From Girardinichthys multiradiatus (taxonomy: Eukaryota > Chordata > Actinopteri > Cyprinodontiformes > Goodeidae), in the NCBI RefSeq assembly GCF_021462225.1, contig NC_061808.1, positions 26,387,119 to 26,451,118 of the forward strand: a stretch of 64,000 bases of DNA, given 5' to 3'. Both the position numbers and the translations under genes were made by a program. Positions 20,014 to 31,827 of the stretch are shown in pieces (position 1 is the stretch's first letter; each line of letters opens with the position of its first letter). The notes under the pieces are model-generated. The model saw only the letters and a list, made by a program, of their open reading frames with translations, made no database searches and had not been told where the DNA came from.

Positions 20014-22576
20014 TATTTTTGCTTGTAGATGAGCTTGAATACATGCAGAATTTGAAAAGCATTTTTCTGTTTGTTACATACGGCTCAACATTACAACATC
20101 AGCCCCCCACCCTCACTCCCTGTGATCAATTCATTTTTATGTCTTGAACATTCCAGCCAGCTGTGTTGATGCAGCAGGTCTCAGTTTGTAGATGTCGCAA
20201 TAAAAAGAAAAGACTCCTCGTCTAATCACTCCATTAACACACATGCACACTCTCTCCACATGCCCCCACAGTGATGCCCTACTTGGCTGCTATCAACGCA
20301 GAGACTTGCTTTGGTAATGAAGTGAGGTCTCAGCCTTCCATCTCCCATCTAGTTTTGAAGAGTGAAGGAGCAGTAATTGGTGTACGACCTACACCACCGA
20401 CAGCACTCATGTCTCCTGTCCTACATGACATTCCCATCCAATTAACTCTGCTTATATACACACATACACACACACTCTTATCATTTCTCCCAAACTTATT
20501 TCCTAGATAGTTTCTCAAGGTGCCTTTATAGGTTTACACAAGTGTCGTACAGCATATCTGAAGTTTTTCTACATACAGAATGTATCTGTCCGTGTGTGGC
20601 CATATTGTGTGCAGAGGCACGGAGGAAGGAGTCTTGTTCTCTGAATGAGTTCATTTTCAGGGATTATGGGTAAATCTGTGGGGCCAGTGAATGGATTGCT
20701 CTCTGTCTCACTAGGATTAGCTGAAGGTCACACGGAGGTGCCAGGTCTGTGTCCATCTGTGTTTGTATGTGCTCCCATAGTCTGATTTGTGCATTTGTGT
20801 GCATCCATGCATTGTGTGTAAAAGTATGTCTGTTATTAGCTAGAAATGTGCTGTAATCCATCAGAGTTAATGACCTGTTTGTGGGTGGGTGTGTGTGTGT
20901 GTGTGAGGGAGCTCCAGCAGCAATGGCAGTGGAGTGTGTTCTGTGTGTGTCTTTTGACTGACCTTGACTTCAGTCTGTCAGAGGCCCAGGCTGTTCATAC
21001 AGAGACCAAGACTCCATCAGATCCCCAGATGTCATCACACCCAGTCTGTCAGATGTGTGTACCATGAGCAAATAACAAGCACAACAGGTTTGCCCTTCAG
21101 GAGATTTCAGAGTTCATGAATGAAGAAATTCAAAGGTTAAATCAGGGAGTTCACTGTCTGATTTAAGACTTCATGTATCAATGGGTATAGCTAATACATG
21201 AAAACTGATCATAAAATAGCTTATTTAGCATATTCTGCTTTAAGCGAACAGACCAGACTTTGTTTTAAAGTCAATCAAACTCGCATTACAAATTGTTTGG
21301 CCACTATAACATCTGAGTTTTTATTTATTTATTTAGTTATAAATTGTCATGTAACTGTGTAAAAATACAACTTTTGCATTTCTTGAATGTCAATATGAGA
21401 TGTCACAGAAGATTATATTTTACAGAATGGAGGATTATTTGGGATGGCTGAAATGGAACAACTATTTCCCTTTTTAATCTGTTCTTTTTAACATTTGAAC
21501 CTTTCTTTTTTTTTTTATCAATCCTAGTTGTTTAGTATAATTCCTGTAGTCTTAGGTCACTCCTGACTTGCCTCTTTGACAACAGGTGACCCAGTTTCTT
21601 ACCTACTTTGTGTAAAATCAGTCAAATTCTTCTTAGATATAGACATAATCTATAAAAAGCATGTAATGCTATTTTCTATTTGTTTTGCTATTTTTCTGTA
21701 AATCCTTATCTAATCAAGATAAAATCTGCCCTGCTAACAAAAGCTTCCATGTGGCGTCACGTGCCTCTAATTACATCAGATCAGGCAAGTAATCAGACTT
21801 CTTTTGAGTGTGTTCATTTAGATTTTTCTTGTTTTTTCCTATCTATTCTCATGTTTGTAATCAAATTCCTTCCTCAGATGGAAAAAGTCAAATGGGAATA
21901 TAACAAGATTTGTACCTGTTAAGGTTCTTAGGACTGTCATTGCATCATCTCCCTTTGCTTCAGCTTCAGGCAGTATCCAACATGTTAGAGTAAAACTGCC
22001 ATTTACACATGCAAGGCTTAAGCCCCAATAGCTTAAAGGCCGTTAAAATGCCACAGAAGTGTCTAAATATGTCAAACGTTGCTGGTTTTCCTTGGTTCCT
22101 AATATTTTGTGTCATTTTGCTGTGGAACATCAGCCAGCTGTGTTTTTATTATCATTGTATATTTAATAGAAAAAAAACTACGGAAAGGGTCTTTAACGCT
22201 TTCAATCTTATGTTCTGTGAAAAGAGCTTGCAAGTTGACTTTTTTAAGCGATTACAAGATTACATGAGTACAATTTGACTGTCTTACAATTAAAGAGAAT
22301 ATGAGAATGATAAAAGATAACTGCAATAAATACAACATATAATAGTATCATAAAACACCCTCTTACCTTTAGAGCTTGTGTAAATAAAAAGTGCCCAGCT
22401 GCTTTTAAAGGCTTTACCATCACCAAGGCTGCATAACAATTAAATGATTACATGCAGATTTCAGATCAGGTGTCAAAAACCTTCCAACAAACAACAAAGT
22501 CACAGTGTTTTGTTTAGGAAACAAAGGAAAAAGAAAGTGGTAAAAGTCTAATAAAATAAAAATAAATGGCGGTGGT
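20014..22576. other. Intron-like DNA with short TG-rich runs
   Basis: No exon, RNA gene or recognised transposon. A short (TG)n tract lies at about 20887-20905 and TG-rich text at 20750-21060. The rest is AT-rich. Confidence 0.5.
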
Positions 22577-23023
22577 TACAAAAAACATTGATTTGCTAAT
22601 TGATGTACAATGAAGTTGGGATGTTGTGTAAAAGGGAAATAAAAACAGAATACAATGATTTGCAAATCCTACACTACAAAGACAAGATATCTAATGTTCA
22701 AACTGATAAACATTATTGGTTTTTTGCATATATTCACTCATTTTGAATTTAATGCTTGCATTTTATTCCAAAAAAGCTGGGACAAGGGCAACAAAACACT
22801 GGGAAAGTTGAGGAATGCTTAAAAAACACATGTTTGGAAAATTCCAAAGGTGAACAGATTAATTGGAAACAGGTGAGTGTCATGATTTGGTATAAAAGGA
22901 GCAGCCCCGAAAGGTTGAGTTGTTCACAAGCAAGGATGTGGCGAGGTTCACCCCTCTATGAACAATTGAGTGAGCAAATGGTCCAATATGTCGTTTTTGA
23001 CTAGTTTTGATTTTACCTTTATA

Positions 23024-23605
23024 CACTCCTCAAAAAAATAAAGGGAACATTCAAATAACTCATCCTAGATCTGAATGAATTAAATATTCTCATTGAATAC
23101 TTTTTTCTGCACAAAGTTGAATGTGTTGACAACAAAATCACACAAAAATCATCAATGGAAATCAACTTTATTAACCAATGGAGGCCTGGATTTGGAGTCA
23201 CACACAAAATTAAAGAGGAAAAACACACTAAAGGCTGATCCAACTTTGATGTAATGTCCTTAAAACAAGTCAAAATGAGGCTCAGTATTGTGTGTGACCT
23301 CCACGTGCCTGTATGACCTCCCTACAACGCCTGGGCATGCTCCTGATGAGACGGCAGATGGTCTCCTGAGGAATCTCCTCCCAGACCTGGACTCAAGCAT
23401 CCACCAACTCCTGGACAGTCTGTGGTGCAACGTGACGTTGGTGGATGGAGCGAGACATGATGTCCCAGATGTGCTCAATCAGATTCAGGTCTGGGGAACG
23501 GGCGGGCCAGTCCATAGCTTCAATGTCTTCATCTTGCAGGAACTGCTGACACACTCCAGCCACATGAGGTCTAGCATTGTCCTGCATTAGGAGGAACCCA
23601 GGCAC
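23024..23605 (-). mobile_element. Tc1-like element (family A), fragment keeping the catalytic half
   Basis: The end CACTCCTCAAAAAAATAAAG follows TA at 23022-23023 and matches the left end of the element at 4971. The minus strand encodes the C-terminal half of the transposase. Sequence homology stops near 23605, so the other terminal repeat and the DNA-binding half are missing. Confidence 0.85.
23282..23605 (-). pseudogene. Tc1 transposase catalytic half, one in-frame stop
   Basis: The minus strand reads PGFLLMQDNARPHVAGVC with the second catalytic Asp, then SPDLNLIEHIWD with the catalytic Glu still present. A TGA follows ELVDA where the family has Trp, and the frame then continues VQVWEEIPQ and RSMPRRCREVIQARGGHTQY to the natural stop at 23282-23284. 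Only one nonsense change affects this half, but the first catalytic Asp and the DNA-binding domain are absent. Confidence 0.85.
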
Positions 23606-24342
23606 ATCACAGGTCAGACACTTCCATTGTGGGCGCGATACCTTTTTTTGTCCAGGAGGCGGTGTTTACATTTCAGTCTGCATTTGCTGGCTTTTAGGGC
23701 AGGATCTGTGACTCTGGAAATGACCATAGGAACATGATCAGCTGATGGCATGATCTAGAAAACAAGGTATGAGCATGATTGAGACAACAAGACATTGAGC
23801 ATAATTAAGACAACTAGACATGATCATGATCCAGAAAATGTTTCCGCGAGGAATAAACAAAACGGAGGTGTATATATGGAGCGTGAACCAGGTGAAGCAA
23901 AGAGACAGATTAGCTTGGGGCAGGTGAACCGAATAAAGTTAATTAATAGACAGGAGAGAACAAAACGTGACTGGAGCAAACAGAGACTCTTGAATACAAA
24001 CTAACAGAAACTAGAAAAACATAAAGCATAACCAAATCTAAAAACCAAACTTGGCAAAACATGAACAAGATTAAAACATGACCAGAACAATAAACAGAAA
24101 CATGATTCAGAACTTCAACTGTGAAATAAGACCAACAATACCCAAAAACACCCACAAATCATAACAATATTCCGAAAAAAATATGGTTTAATTAATTTAG
24201 CATAACACTAGTTTTACTCAGTTTAATAATACAATTGCCCCTTTAAACCTCAATTGAAACTGAGACTCATGAAGGACGAGTCTTGCTGCTGCATCCTCCC
24301 AAATCAGACATGTAAAAAGAAGTGTCCATGGACCCCTAAGGG
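23606..24342. other. A-rich insertion of unknown repeat type
   Basis: This DNA sits between the family A Tc1 fragment and the resumed family B element, so it entered with or after them. It is rich in AACATGA / AAACATGA-type A-rich text on the + strand (about 23730-24165), a composition I associate with dispersed fish retroelement flanks, but I cannot name a family. No coding sequence is convincing. Confidence 0.35.
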
Positions 24343-24869
24343 TTAAGAATGTTTCTCATTGTACAATTGCAAGGAATTTATGGATTTCATCATCTACAGT
24401 TCATATTATCAAAATATTCAGAGAATCTAGAGAAATCTCTGCATGTAAGCAGCAAGGGCAAAAATATACATTCACTGCCCGTGAACTTCGACCCCTCAGA
24501 AACGCTTCAGAAAACCATTGTCAGTTAACACAGTTTGTCGCTACATAGGCAAGAGCAAGTTAAAACTCTACCATGAAAAGTGAAAGTCATATATCAACAA
24601 CACCCAGAAACACCGCCGGCTTCTTTGGGCCTGAGCTCGTCTGAGATGGACTGACGCAAAGTGGAAACGTGAGCTGTGGTCTGACGAGTCCACATTTCAA
24701 ATTGTTTTTGGAAATTTTGGAGTACATTGCAGGCATCGGATTCAATATAAATGAATGTTTGCAAAAAAATAAAAAAAAGTTTATTAATTATTGTATTGTT
24801 TTTATTTATGTTTTACACAACGTTCCAACTTCATTGGAATTAGGGTTGTAGTGTAACAATGTCCATCCG

Positions 24870-25180
24870 TTAAATTTATATACCTGGCAACCCTTGCAGG
24901 GACGATAGGGCTGGTGTCCAGCAGTCATTAGGCAAGAGGGGAGGGTACACCCTTAGCAGGTCTCCAGTCCATCACAGGGTATTACAGAGACTCACAGGAC
25001 AAACAACCATGCAGACACACACTCATACTCAATGGCAATTCAAAGTGAACAATGAACCTAGCATGCATATTTTGAGACTGTAGGAGGAATCGGGTGTATC
25101 TCAAGAAAATCTATGCATGCATAGAAAAGCCCCTGGATGGATTTCAAGCCCAATCACCTTCTTGTTGCAAGCTGTGTAGT
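24870..25180. repeat. Decayed teleost dispersed repeat
   Basis: The blocks GGTACACCCTTAGCAGGTCT, CCAGTCCATCACAGGGTATT, ACAGGACAAACAACCATGCA and TCAATGGCAATTCAAAGTGA occur in the order of a repeat common in teleost genomes. The stretch ends with CACCTTCTTGTTGCAAGCTG near 25177. It has no coding capacity, and I do not recall its formal name. Confidence 0.6.
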
Positions 25181-25189
25181 CTGTAACTA

Positions 25190-25528
25190 CACAACTAGTC
25201 AAAACCTTGGACACACCTTCTCATTCAATGGTTTGTCTTTATTTTATTCCTACCTCTGGGAACTCCTTTAAGACGGATGGAAAACCATTTCAGGCGACTG
25301 CCTCATGAAGCACATTGAGAGCAGTAATTAAAAGGGGATCTATTTAGAAGAATCTAAAATCTGATTATTTCCCAATTTCTTTGTTTGCTACATGATTCTT
25401 TTGAGACTGTAGAACCCTTGCTTCATAGTTTTAATCCCTTCACTATGTATCTACAATGAAGAAAGTAATAAAAATAAGGAAAAGGCATTAAACAACAAAG
25501 GTGTGTCCAAACTTTTGAAGAGTTGTGC
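25190..25528. mobile_element. Tc1-like MITE, 339 bp
   Basis: The left end CACAACTAGTCAAAACCTTG and the right end read inward CACAACTCTTCAAAAGTTTG are inverted repeats, both continuing GGACACACCTT. A TA precedes the left end (25188-25189); the right flank is CA, a possible decayed TA. The interior keeps scraps of transposase-region sequence (TGGAAAACCATTTCAGGCGA) but no frame. It is an internally deleted derivative of a very common fish Tc1 family. Confidence 0.8.
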
Positions 25529-27399
25529 ATGTATTTATTCTATGCAGTCAAGCACTGATCTCTAACACTGATTGTCAGTACTGGTATTACAGCGGATATC
25601 ATTTTGTTTTTACATGTGTAAAGCAGCCATATTGGATTTTTCAGCTCGAGGTGGTGAGAAACCTCAGACTCTACATGTTAAACTTTAGTAACAGTTGAAA
25701 TAGATGTCTCCCTGTTTGAACTAGTAGCTTCCAAGTTTACAAGTAGAAATGGATGTACAGTAGTTTGAGCCAAACATGGGCATAAAGACAACCCCCACCA
25801 CATCACCCTTTTTAAGTCATAATGGATTTGTTACTATTTTCATATTATAGTATTTAGATTATAGCATTATAGCAAAAATGTCTGTACATATCAATTTTAC
25901 ATTTTAATTCATTTCTGATGGTCATCTCTGCTGTAGATATTTTTTTATATGATGCAATAGAATGTAGATCCTATTAAAGCATATCTTTATGCTTGCAAAG
26001 GTAAACAATAAAAGGCAATAACTTGCAGAACCTCACTCCAGCAAATCACTTTGCTCCAAATTGTAAAAGCAACATATTTCCTTTTCTAGGTGTTTTGTTT
26101 TTTCACATCTTATTTGGTTATAACTTATATAAACTTCTTCTAAATATGATCATTTAGGCCTCTGATATTTCCAACAAGGCCATTCTAAGCACCACTCAAA
26201 CTACTATTTTCACAGTTTAAATCTGAGGACACTCTTGTATGTTTACGCTTTGTGTAGCCTACCCATATAGTAAAAGAATAGAGATATTTAGTGGATAATA
26301 TTTCTGTATTCGGTATCAATAAGTGTTGTATGTACATCAGTGATTGTGTGTAGCACATTGAAGTTTTAAAGATGAACTAACAGGTCGTGCAATTGTGACT
26401 TATGTGGATGGTCATAATAAACAAAGGAAGTCTACTGTTTGGTGATGATTTCCTATGTAAACCTTGAATTTTTCCCAACATTGTATTACATTTTTACTGG
26501 AGATACTGTGCTACATGACAAAATGGCTAGCACAGCCTTACACTTTCAATTGAAACAGGACCAAAACTACTTGCATTAAATCTTTACAGCAGGTCTAGTT
26601 TGAATTTTGGAATCCCTGCCTTTGTTTTGGCTAAATGTGATTCATGTGTAGTTTTTAATCAGCTTGTGTTGCTAGAGAAACATTTTTTCTAGAAAAGACT
26701 CTGTGCTTAATGATAAAATGGTGTGGCCTAATACTCTATGATTGCTACATAAAAGGAGTATCTCCACTAAATAAGACACACATGCTCAAAATTTAATTTG
26801 AGCTCTACTCTTTTCCTCCCTTATGTAGTCATAGTATACCTAGATATTATGGATAATTAGCCAGCTGGCAGTCTCCAGCAGATATAAATTGTAAAAAACA
26901 CATCAACATACCAGGAAGATAAATGACTTTCTATCTATCAGCTAATGAGTTTTTGCCATGCGTGTTGATGTTATAAATGAATTATTTGTATTAGATGTTG
27001 TTAAAGATAGATTATATTTACATTTTAGTTTCATTGTATTTTTATTACATCATATTTTTTTAATTAAATATACATGTTGTACATGCTGTTATATTTATCC
27101 AAGTAAAAGTTTCTAGATTTTATCTGATTTTGATAAGTTATATAAATTCCAGAGTCAGGCAAACAACTTTTAAGAGACAATTTCTATGAATAATTCTAGT
27201 ATTAATTATAGCCGCCATCAAGATACTTCTCTGCATGTCCGGGAATACAGTCGGTTAAAAAAAAAATAATAATGAACATTAATTCTTGGGTTTGGCATTA
27301 TAAAATTGCCTGGTTCATACCAGTTTTCAAAATTCTGTAAATCTAACCTTAAATGTATGAAAACAAATACCAGATTTCATGCTGTCAGTATTTTTTGAA
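25529..27399. other. Intron-like AT-rich DNA
   Basis: No exon, RNA gene or clear mobile element. The sequence is strongly AT-rich throughout. The transition into the decayed element that follows is gradual. Confidence 0.5.
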
Positions 27400-27654
27400 G
27401 GAAAACAAATCCAAAATTTTAAAAGCTGCATTAGGAAAACTTAATTCCCTCCATGATTCAATAACTTGAGGATGTTTTCTGGCTTTCTCTGACTACATGC
27501 AGGAATTCAACCCATTTACTCTTCTTTACAAAATTGTTGAGGTTTGTGGGTATTTGTTCATAGACGGCTCTTTTAAGGTTCCACAACAGCCCCTCAGTCG
27601 GGTTGAGGACTGGACTTTGACCGGGCCTTTTAAGCTGTTCTGTTAAATGTTATA

Positions 27655-29222
27655 CAGGTCCTTCTCAAAAAATTAGCATATTGTTATAAAGTTCATTATT
27701 TTCTATAATGTAATGATGAAAATTTAACATTCATATATTTTAGATTCATTGCACACTAACTGAAATATTTCAGGTCTTTTATTGTCTTAATATGGATGAT
27801 TGTGGCATACAGCTCATGAAAACCCAAAATTCCTATCTCACAGAATTAGCATATTTCATCCGACCAATAAAAGAAAAGTGTTTTTAATACAAAAAACGTC
27901 AACCTTCAAATAATCATGTACAGTTATGCACTCAATACTTGGTCGGGAATCCTTTTGCAGAAATGACTGCTTCAATGCGGCGTGGCATGGAGGCAATCAG
28001 CCTGTGGCACTGCTGAGGTCTTATGGAGGCCCAGGATGCTTCGATAGCGGCCTTTAGCTCATCCAGAGTGTTGGGTCTTGAGTCTCTCAACGTTCTCTTC
28101 ACAATATCCCACAGATTCTCTATGGGGTTCAGGTCAGGAGAGTTGGCAGGCCAATCGAGCACAGTGATACCATGGTCAGTAAACCATTTACCGGTGGTTT
28201 TGGCACTGTGAGCAGGTGCCAGGTCGTGCTGAAAAATGAAATCTTCATCTCCATAAAGCTTTTCAGCAGATGGAAGCATGAAGTGCTCCAAAATCTCCTG
28301 ATAGCTAGCTGCATTGACCCTGCCCTTGATAAAACACAGTGGACCAACACCAGCAGCTGACACGGTACCCCAGACCATCACTGACTGTGGGTACTTGACA
28401 CTGGACTTCTGGCATTTTGGCATTTCCTTCTCCCCAGTCTTCCTCCAGACTCTGGCACCTTGATTTCCAAATGACATGCAGAATTTGCTTTCATCCGAAA
28501 AAAGTACTTTGGACCACTGAGCAACAGTCCAGTGCTGCTTCTCTGTAGCCCAGGTCTGGGGAATGCGGCACCTGTAGCCCATTTCCTGCACACGCCTGTG
28601 CACGGTGGCTCTGGATGTTTCTACTCCAGACTCAGTCCACTGCTTCCGCAGGTCCCCCAAGGTCTGGAATCGGCCCTTCTCCACAATCTTCCTCAGGGTC
28701 CGGTCACCTCTTCTCGTTGTGCAGCGTTTTCTGCCACACTTTTTCCTTCCCACAGACTTCCCACTGAGGTGCCTTGATACAGCACTCTGGGAACAGCCTA
28801 TTCGTTCAGAAATTTCTTTCTGTGTCTTACCCTCTTGCTTGAGGGTGTCAATAGTGGCCTTCTGGACAGCAGTCAGGTCGGCAGTCTTACCCATGATTGG
28901 GGTTTTGAGTGATGAACCAGGCTGGGAGTTTTAAAGGCCTCAGGAATCTTTTGCAGGTGTTTAGAGTTAACTCGTTGATTCAGATGATTAGGTTCATAGC
29001 TCGTTTAGAGACCCTTTTAATGATATGCTAATTTTGTGAGATAGGAATTTTGGGTTTTCATGAGCTGTATGCCAAAATCATCCGTATTAAGACAATAAAA
29101 GACCTGAAATATTTCAGTTAGTGTGCAATGAATCTAAAATATATGAATGTTACATTTTCATCATGACATTATGGAAAATAATGAACTTTATAACAATATG
29201 CTAATTTTTGGAGAAGGACCTG
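27655..29222 (-). mobile_element. Structurally complete Tc1 transposon, 1568 bp
   Basis: Long inverted repeats of about 205 bp (27655-27859 and 29018-29222) are nearly identical and are flanked by TA at 27653-27654 and 29223-29224. Each arm holds two copies of ATTAGCATAT in the same orientation, one near the outer end (27672-27681 and 29196-29205) and one at the inner end (27845-27854 and 29023-29032). This is the IR/DR layout, in which the direct repeats are presumed transposase binding sites. A single uninterrupted transposase gene lies between. High arm similarity and an open frame make this the youngest DNA transposon in the window. Confidence 0.93.
27932..28894 (-). CDS. Tc1 family transposase, 320 aa, open frame
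   Basis: It would catalyse cut-and-paste movement of its own element in the nucleus at TA sites. Residues 1-110 form the paired-like DNA-binding region: a helix-turn-helix around KEISERIGCSQSAVSRHLSG (27-46), then a basic linker (GRKKCGRKRC). The catalytic triad is D134 (FSDES), D224 (FQHDLAPAH) and E259 (NPIENLW), with exactly 34 residues between the last two, the DD34E pattern of Tc1. The start ATG (28892-28894) gives MGKTADLT; the stop is at 27932-27934. Family members are usually about 340 aa. Here GYRCRIPQ is followed at once by TWATEK, which suggests an in-frame loss of roughly 15-20 residues between the two domains. That may impair activity. Confidence 0.95.
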   Translation of the reverse strand: MGKTADLTAVQKATIDTLKQEGKTQKEISERIGCSQSAVSRHLSGKSVGRKKCGRKRCTTRRGDRTLRKIVEKGRFQTLGDLRKQWTESGVETSRATVHRRVQEMGYRCRIPQTWATEKQHWTVAQWSKVLFSDESKFCMSFGNQGARVWRKTGEKEMPKCQKSSVKYPQSVMVWGTVSAAGVGPLCFIKGRVNAASYQEILEHFMLPSAEKLYGDEDFIFQHDLAPAHSAKTTGKWFTDHGITVLDWPANSPDLNPIENLWDIVKRTLRDSRPNTLDELKAAIEASWASIRPQQCHRLIASMPRRIEAVISAKGFPTKY

Positions 29223-29700
29223 TATTTTGGGATCCAGAAGAGCTCATGGTAGACAAAGTGCTTAGGTCATGTGGCTACAACCACCATGCTTCATGGTTGG
29301 TGTGAAGGCCTTGCGATGATATGCTGCGTTTGTTTTTCTCCAAGCATGGTGCTTTACATTATGACCAACCTCTCTACTTTGGCCTTTTCTGTTGGGAAAC
29401 CCACAGGTCGGAGGCCTAGCAACTACTTCAAATATTTTCCATTTGTAAATAATATTTCTCACTGTAAAATAGTGAACATCAAATTGTTTTGAAATTACCC
29501 TGTTACCCTTTCCAGATTGTTGGCGGCTACAATTGCTGCAGTCTTTCCACTTTGACATTTTGTATGCTCCAGACCAGAGGTTTTTATAGAGGTGTACAAA
29601 CTGATTATGATCAGGTAGTAAAGCGTGTTGGATTGATAGAACCTGTTCCTTCTTCTCCTAAATCTTTTGAACACAAGGGTGTGCTTAGTTTCTAATACAA

Positions 29701-31827
29701 AGTTTTTCCATTTTGACTTCTTTTTGTTTAAAAAAGAATTACCGTAGAATCCTGTCCATCTTTGCGTTCATTCGTTTTACTGACAGTAAGTTTTATACAT
29801 CTATGCCACACTTTCACCTCAATACGCTTCTTTATGCATGACTCCAGTTGTGCAAATACTCATTCTATGTAGCTCATTTGAAACTAAAGATGAAAACTTC
29901 AGTGTTAATTTAAATTTAGGAAAGTAGTATATTTTCAAATGATTTAAACTTTAACAATTCCCTCTCTAAAAAAGCCATTACATTTGGTAGATCTGTTAGC
30001 TTGTGCTAGACTGACTTTGTTAGTATTGTTACAATTCAATTTCCTGTAGGTTTCCTACAACCAATAATTTTATTACTTACTTGGTAAAATAAACCTGATA
30101 AAGAGTGAACTTTAGAGTCACTACTACTAGTTTTAACTTTGCCTTTCATAGGAATGAGTTGCCTTCAGCACTATGAATGTATTAGTGAAGCCTAATTTGC
30201 AAACTGTCTAATCAATATCTCTGAATACATATTTTGTTCTCAGGTTGCTCCTGAATGTGCAAAACCATTTAATGTTAAAATCAAAAGCAACTGCTGGATC
30301 TGTTTCCCAGTTGTTGATTAAGCTGCAGGCTTGTCAGCAAAATGATGCGCCCCCTATATCAAAGATTTACATTTCTGAGCATCTCTGAGACATCACTTCA
30401 CAAGGAAGGACTCTGCAGATTTCACCATCAGACATTGATTAGCAACCTGGGGAGAGAGAATACAGGTACAAACAGCTGTCAAACCCAAAGAAAATCAACA
30501 CAGGGAACAGAGGTGCATGCAAACGAGTTCAAATTAACTGTCACAAAGCCATTGGTTTGATTTTCATCTTCGGTAAATTTGCAGAACTGTCTTTTGTGAA
30601 ACAGACCATGGCAAAAAGGTGGGTTTGTGCAAGTTACTCCTGCATCATTTGAGGACATTTGTATAAACAACAAAGATGTACTGTACACTGTCACATTACC
30701 TGTTAAATTCAATGCTGTAATGCCATCAACAGCGCCTTTATACCATTTAGGTAATGGTGACGAATTACCAACCGAAAGCAAATGTTCTCTAGCGTCTGCA
30801 ACATTCTCCAAGGATTGTTAATGTCTACCTACATATCCAAGTATAAAGCATCAAAAATGAGCCCGTTTGGGGGGGTGCACTGGTGTTTTGGAGAAATGTG
30901 CAGCACGTGTGAGTGTTGGTGCCCAACAGAGAGCAGGGTGACACTGAAGGTGTGGGCGCCGGCCTCACAGTTTCTGCGATGTGCTCTGACACACAGATGG
31001 TAGCTGACACAACAGAGATCGACTCTCACTGTCCTCACACACCCACACACTCCCTTCTTCTCCCCAAAATGGATGTTCTGCCTCATGTTCACTCTTGATA
31101 GACACATCGATATATCACTGCTCTTTCTTTCTTCCCTTCTTCTCACATTTTCTTGCTTATCAGAGAGATGCTGCCCACGTGGGAGTAGATGGACATTACA
31201 GATGAATGATTTAAGAGGACTATCCAAAAAGTAGCTTCTAATGTATATAAAAATTCCACATACACATAAATGAGGTCTGTGAGTGCTGGCCAATTTTCCA
31301 TGAAAGTTCAGAACATTGCTCTAAGAGGATTTCTACTTCTCCTGGAGTCTTTATGTCCTGCTTTTGATATTTTTCCCCCCACCTAGCTACTAATGAACAT
31401 TCTGGGCAAATCTAAAAAATGTTATTGCAAGCAAATGATGCCAATAAATGTGTGCAAACTGTTTTGAAACCCCTCCAGGCTGGAGCTGATTCACACAGTA
31501 GCCCTGGTTTCCTGCAGCCAAATCACAAGCTCTCAGTTCATTACTTCTGACAGGACACAGAGGGCTATGAGGGATTGATGTGCTCACATACAAATGCTGT
31601 TCCCTCTCTTCTCCTGTCTCTTCCACTGATGTTATAGAAACCAAATTAACCGCGGCTGAACATGGCACTGTATATGGATTACTTTGTATTGAAGACGTAG
31701 TGTTTAATCATGCCTGCTTTCAGAAAAATGCTAGTATCAGCGGGCATTTAGTTTAACAATGTGGGTGTTAATAGTTTGATGGTAAAACGTCTCAAATGCA
31801 CCTGTAATTTGTTCATTACTGATATAG
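29701..31827. other. Intron-like DNA
   Basis: No exon or recognised repeat. A long minus-strand open stretch at 30829-31293 has no domain or codon-like composition and is treated as chance. The 30880-31120 block is somewhat richer in G and C. Confidence 0.45.

Larger units (their letters stand above)
22577..24850 (+). mobile_element. Tc1/mariner element (family B), split and internally deleted
   Basis: The left part (TACAATGAAGTTGGGATGTT at 22606 to about 22990) and the right part (about 24343-24850, ending CCAACTTCATTGGAATTAGG then GTTGTA) carry the inverted ends of a widespread teleost family. Transposase remnants on the + strand are readable: the N-terminal GAGGTTCACC region near 22945, a helix-turn-helix-like CAATTGCAAGGAATTTATGG near 24365, and GTCTGACGAGTCCACATTTC near 24680, which encodes the first catalytic Asp. 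Immediately afterwards, near 24722, the text jumps to the 3' end, deleting the rest of the core. Between 22990 and 24342 lies foreign DNA, including a family A Tc1 fragment. The left boundary is approximate. Confidence 0.75.
27400..29700 (-). mobile_element. Decayed mariner/Tc1-type element, split by a younger Tc1
   Basis: Minus-strand remnants are recognisable on both sides of the younger insertion. On the left are GTGGGTATTTGTTCATAGAC and GTCGGGTTGAGGACTGGACT. On the right are CCACCATGCTTCATGGTTGG, TTTTCCATTTGTAAATAATA and CTCCAGACCAGAGGTTTTTA. The order follows one teleost family that also left copies at about 36380 and 49640. No frame survives. The left boundary is uncertain. Confidence 0.65.

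Noticed and set aside
28023..28934. + strand frames across the intact Tc1
   Set aside because: Antisense of the 320-aa transposase.
30829..31293. 154-codon minus-strand open frame, Cys- and His-rich
   Set aside because: Cys and His are not spaced as any zinc-binding motif, the opposite strand is also open, and there is no family resemblance. Likely chance in a somewhat GC-rich stretch.
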